A DNA stretch of 8,470 nt from NCBI RefSeq assembly GCF_030146175.1, contig NZ_JASLCE010000153.1, forward strand, positions 1-8,470, read 5' to 3'. The notes under the pieces are model-generated. The model did no database searches. It was given only the letters and a program-made list of their open reading frames with translations, and was not told the origin of the DNA. Within the stretch, counting starts at the first letter, position 1; the number at the start of each line of letters is the position of its first letter. This document shows positions 6,424-8,470 of this stretch, in pieces. The stretch is from Flavobacterium sp. (lineage in GTDB: Bacteria; Bacteroidota; Bacteroidia; Flavobacteriales; Flavobacteriaceae). The translations under genes were made by a program, and so were the position numbers.

Positions 6424-6771
6424 AAATCAGTTAATTGTTAGTGCCATTGCAAAAAATAAAAACGCCTCAAGACAACAACGTATCGTAGGTTTTACGGTAT
6501 TGTCATGCATTTTTTCGGGTGGTACGTTTTTGGATCGGGTACTATTGTTATTGCGTTACACACGATACTTCCCGTTTCTATATTTTTTGGTGGCTGGTTG
6601 TTTTTTGAGTTGTTTAATTCGTCAAACTTAAATCATTTTTCAAGTACTATACAAACTAAATTAACAAAATAAGTATTTATACACAACCCTAATTAACGTA
6701 TTACATAAAAACGCGTACAAATGTTACGAAAATAAAATTTTTTGTAAGAATTCTAATAGTATTAAACTGAT
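6424..6771. other. 348-bp intergenic region without a supported gene
   Basis: This gap separates the immunity-like array from the membrane protein gene, both on the minus strand. The part nearest the array (6424-6620) is less A/T-rich than the rest, and 6631-6771 is very A/T-rich. Apart from the promoter candidate at 6623-6654 I find no convincing hairpin, tRNA or direct repeat. A minus-strand frame is open from 6632 to 6492 (46 codons) but has no start codon near its beginning and is not supported as a gene. Confidence 0.6.
6623..6654 (-). promoter_or_regulatory. Candidate Flavobacterium-type promoter for the array
   Basis: On the minus strand TAAGTTTG (6630-6623) fits the Bacteroidota -7 consensus TAnnTTTG exactly, and TTG (6654-6652) lies 21 bases upstream, within the 17-23 range known for Flavobacterium. 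Transcription would start near 6617 and run to the DUF4844-like gene at 6423, giving an unusually long leader of about 190 bases. The match could be chance in A/T-rich DNA. Confidence 0.4.
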
Positions 6772-7236
6772 TTAATGCTTTATAACCACGTCCAATTGCC
6801 GTCCTTCCTGTAGTGCTTTTTTATCCATATTTGTACCCACCGCAATTCCGATTGCCATACCAATAGGAAGTCCGATTCCCAACAAGCCCATATTACCCAA
6901 ACTCAATCCTAATACTGTTCCGAGTGGTATTCCAAAAGCCGACATTCCAATGGCCAACCAAAGCGTCATATAATATTTTTGCGGTACGATTTTTACTTCT
7001 TTTTCAACCAGTCGAACAATTTTAGTCTGCTTTTCTTTAAACAGCTTTCGCAATTTGTCATCCGTTAAAGTGGTTGTATTTAGCACTTCAATATCCTGAT
7101 TAATGGATTCGATAAGTGTATCGGGTAATTCCTTTTTTCGTAATTCTTCCAGCAATTTTTGAAATTGCGTATAAAGCGGTGGCAGTTTACTGTTTTCCGA
7201 AGTGTTTTGAATTTCTTTTAATTCGATTATTTTCAT
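6772..7236 (-). CDS. Membrane protein with glycine-rich helical hairpin (154 aa)
   Basis: Residues 1-80 are charged and probably helical or coiled (LYTQFQKLLEELRKKEL, 21-37; LRKLFKEKQTKIVRLVEKE, 62-80). Two glycine-rich hydrophobic segments follow, about 89-113 (LAIGMSAFGIPLGTVLGLSLG, split by prolines) and 116-135 (GLLGIGLPIGMAIGIAVG), spaced like glycine zippers, then a short tail, MDKKALQEGRQLDVVIKH. This is the arrangement of small inner-membrane proteins common in Flavobacteriaceae, where Gly-rich helices precede a 'MDKKA..EGRQL'-like tail. No enzymatic motif is visible and the function is unknown. It is the only minus-strand gene with membrane segments here, separated from the array by 348 bp and divergent from the DUF922 gene, so it probably marks the end of the array and has its own regulation. 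Confidence 0.8.
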   Translation of the reverse strand: MKIIELKEIQNTSENSKLPPLYTQFQKLLEELRKKELPDTLIESINQDIEVLNTTTLTDDKLRKLFKEKQTKIVRLVEKEVKIVPQKYYMTLWLAIGMSAFGIPLGTVLGLSLGNMGLLGIGLPIGMAIGIAVGTNMDKKALQEGRQLDVVIKH

Positions 7237-7276
7237 AACGTTTTTGATCTGCGTTTCTTTCTGTAAATGTATATAA

Positions 7277-7336
7277 AAACAAATATCGGACTACCTATAG
7301 GTGTTTTATTTTGTAAAAAACTTCGGATATTTGTTT
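7277..7336. repeat. Inverted repeat in the divergent intergenic region
   Basis: An 11-bp perfect inverted repeat, AAACAAATATC at 7277-7287 and GATATTTGTTT at 7326-7336, lies between the divergent genes starting at 7236 and 7413, with 38 bp between the arms. Each arm presents GATATTTGTTT outward, toward its own gene. A 10-bp palindrome, ACCTATAGGT (7293-7302), sits inside. It could be a paired operator or promoter element for both genes; the wide loop and lack of a T-run tied to either gene end argue against a terminator. Confidence 0.4.
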
Positions 7337-7412
7337 CGAATTTTATTTTATAAAATCATCTACAAACAACAATTATAGCAAGTGTAATCAATCCGTGAAG
7401 TGTCAATAATAA

Positions 7413-7997
7413 ATGAGAAATAAAGCTCTGAAAATAATTTTCATCGTTATAGTAGTCCTACTATCGGGGTTTGCAACTTTAACGCAAATAAATTTTCTGG
7501 ATTATCAGAAGCCGGTTCGTTTTAAAGATATTGATCAGGTTACTTTAAATGACTTTAAAGGTTTGGAATTCTTCCAAAAATCACTTTATGGGAATAAATC
7601 CTTTGCCTATATAAAAACATCAATAGATTATGAATTTAAGGATGACTCTCTTCGGATTGAATCTTTTTTTCATCCATCAAGTTCATATGTCTATAATAAA
7701 AAAGCTTATAGCAAAGAGTTACTAACGCATGAAATCTATCATTTTAAGATAACAGAATTATACACCCGAATTGCAAAAAAAAGAATTTCAGATTTAAAGA
7801 ACGTAACGAAAAATCAAGCTGAAGATTTGATTGATGCAATTAAACAGGAGGAACAAAACTATCAAATACAATATGACGATGATACTTTTCACAGTTATGT
7901 TTTAAGTGAACAAAAGAAATATGAGAAAACTATAGATAGTTTATTAAATTTACATCGAAATTTTAAAAATCCAAAAATATATTTAAATGAAAAATAG
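7413..7997 (+). CDS. Membrane-anchored DUF922-like putative zinc metalloprotease
   Basis: The 194-residue protein has an N-terminal hydrophobic segment (residues 7-23) after the basic start MRNKALK, working as signal anchor or signal peptide without a lipobox, so the rest lies in the periplasm or outside. The core carries LNDFKG (45-50), like the W-x-DFKG motif of DUF922, and the zincin motif HEIYH (106-110) in LLTHEIYHFKITELYTR, matching the DUF922 pattern HE..HF...E...R; H106 and H110 would bind zinc and E107 would be catalytic. YDDDTFHSYVLSEQKKY (154-170) fits the C-terminal DUF922 pattern. DUF922 proteins are predicted secreted Zn-dependent proteases; activity here is inferred. Its end overlaps the following lipoprotein gene by 11 bp, so the two are likely translated together. 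Confidence 0.8.
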   Translation: MRNKALKIIFIVIVVLLSGFATLTQINFLDYQKPVRFKDIDQVTLNDFKGLEFFQKSLYGNKSFAYIKTSIDYEFKDDSLRIESFFHPSSSYVYNKKAYSKELLTHEIYHFKITELYTRIAKKRISDLKNVTKNQAEDLIDAIKQEEQNYQIQYDDDTFHSYVLSEQKKYEKTIDSLLNLHRNFKNPKIYLNEK

Positions 7998-8470
7998 CGT
8001 ATTTATTGCTTTTATGACACTTTCTTTATGTTTTATTAGCTGTAAAGAGGAGCCTAAATTTCCTCTTGATAAAAAATATTGGGATACTAATGATTATGAT
8101 AATGCAATACGTGAAATAAAATATAATACGAAACAAGGAGAAAAATATCCAACTTTTGATGATCCGGAAACCAAACAATTATTAGAAAAACTGACAGACG
8201 AAGAAAATTTTAAAGTCATTTTAGATGATAAAGAACTTGGAATAAAACACAAAAGCGAAGTTGCTCAGGAATTCTTTAATCAGTGGAAATCCATGAATGA
8301 TATTTATACTGAAATTGACAGAACGGATAGATATGTTTATGAAAAAGAATTGGTCGAAATCCAGAATTTTGGTTTAGAGTTACAAATCAAATATTTTAAA
8401 CTGGGGAACGATGCAATAATTGAAAAATCCGATGATCCTAATTCACAAGAAGTAAAAAATGTTGTAAATT
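7987..8470 (+). CDS. Lipoprotein of unknown function, C-terminus outside window
   Basis: The frame starts with ATG at 7987 inside the last codons of the DUF922-like gene (ATGAAAAATAG overlap, 11 bp) and remains open for 161 codons to the window edge. It begins with a lipoprotein signal peptide, VFIAFMTLSLCFISC, with the acylated cysteine at residue 19. The mature protein starts C-K-E-E-P; a lysine followed by two acidic residues close to the cysteine resembles the surface-export signal of Bacteroidota lipoproteins, so exposure on the outer surface is possible. The mature part is hydrophilic and acidic, with helical stretches such as TKQLLEKLTDEENFKVIL and VAQEFFNQWKSMNDIYTEI, and no recognised domain. 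The overlap suggests translational coupling and a shared task with the protease-like neighbour, such as inhibitor, partner or substrate; that is inference. Confidence 0.8.
   Translation, partial: MKNSVFIAFMTLSLCFISCKEEPKFPLDKKYWDTNDYDNAIREIKYNTKQGEKYPTFDDPETKQLLEKLTDEENFKVILDDKELGIKHKSEVAQEFFNQWKSMNDIYTEIDRTDRYVYEKELVEIQNFGLELQIKYFKLGNDAIIEKSDDPNSQEVKNVVN

Noticed and set aside
6350..6631. Plus-strand 93-aa frame with a hydrophobic C-terminal half
   Set aside because: It overlaps the start of the DUF4844-like gene on the opposite strand, has no ribosome binding site or family resemblance, and its hydrophobicity follows from the T-rich strand.
6492..6632. Minus-strand open stretch of 46 codons upstream of the DUF4844-like gene, possibly the end of a lost toxin
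   Set aside because: No start codon near its beginning, preceded directly by a stop, and the length is not improbable by chance. I see no toxin motif in it, so it is mentioned only as a search target.
1..8470. CRISPR array, tRNA, rRNA, insertion sequence or integrase
   Set aside because: No regularly spaced repeats, no cloverleaf-like sequence, no transposase or recombinase motifs were seen on either strand.

Overview
The window looks like a chromosomal accessory region of a Flavobacteriaceae-type Bacteroidota. Supporting signs are AT-rich DNA with long A/T runs, weak or absent Shine-Dalgarno sites, a candidate promoter of the Flavobacterium type (TTG and TAnnTTTG), a lipoprotein signal ending in Ser-Cys followed by Lys-Glu-Glu, and protein families common in that group (DUF4274, DUF922, DUF4844, GAD-like/DUF1851). 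The taxonomic call is an inference.

Positions 1-6423 hold an all-minus-strand array of small, soluble, signal-less proteins with the look of an immunity-gene array. In transcription order (high to low coordinate) it contains: a DUF4844-like protein (6423-6088); an unrecognised 212-aa protein (6069-5431) followed by an intrinsic terminator (5396-5366); a frameshifted 3' remnant (5363-5227) of the next gene; an intact 183-aa protein of possible NTF2-like fold (5155-4604); a 382-aa protein of an unrecognised family, here called family A (4588-3440); an 82-aa ORF that appears to lack its true 5' end (3402-3154); a Tdi1-like GAD/DUF1851 protein (3100-2516); a second family A member (2455-1319); a DUF4274-ankyrin protein (1272-358); and a second Tdi1-like gene cut by the window edge (232-1).

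The order family A - variable gene - Tdi1-like occurs twice in tandem, and a third family is present as one intact and one broken copy. The array therefore seems to grow and decay by duplication and recombination, leaving truncated genes at the joints. Tdi1 is the immunity partner of a type VI DNase effector in Agrobacterium, so the simplest reading is a store of orphan or cognate immunity genes for interbacterial toxins. No toxin gene, VgrG, Rhs or PAAR gene is visible, so the partners are outside the window or absent. No complete new system is demonstrated; family A is the best candidate for an undescribed immunity family.

Positions 6424-6771 are non-coding apart from a candidate promoter for the array. 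From 6772 the content changes: a minus-strand membrane protein with glycine-rich hairpin helices (7236-6772), a divergent intergenic region with a symmetric inverted repeat, then a plus-strand pair: a membrane-anchored DUF922-like putative metalloprotease with an HEIYH motif (7413-7997) and an overlapping lipoprotein gene (7987 to the window end).
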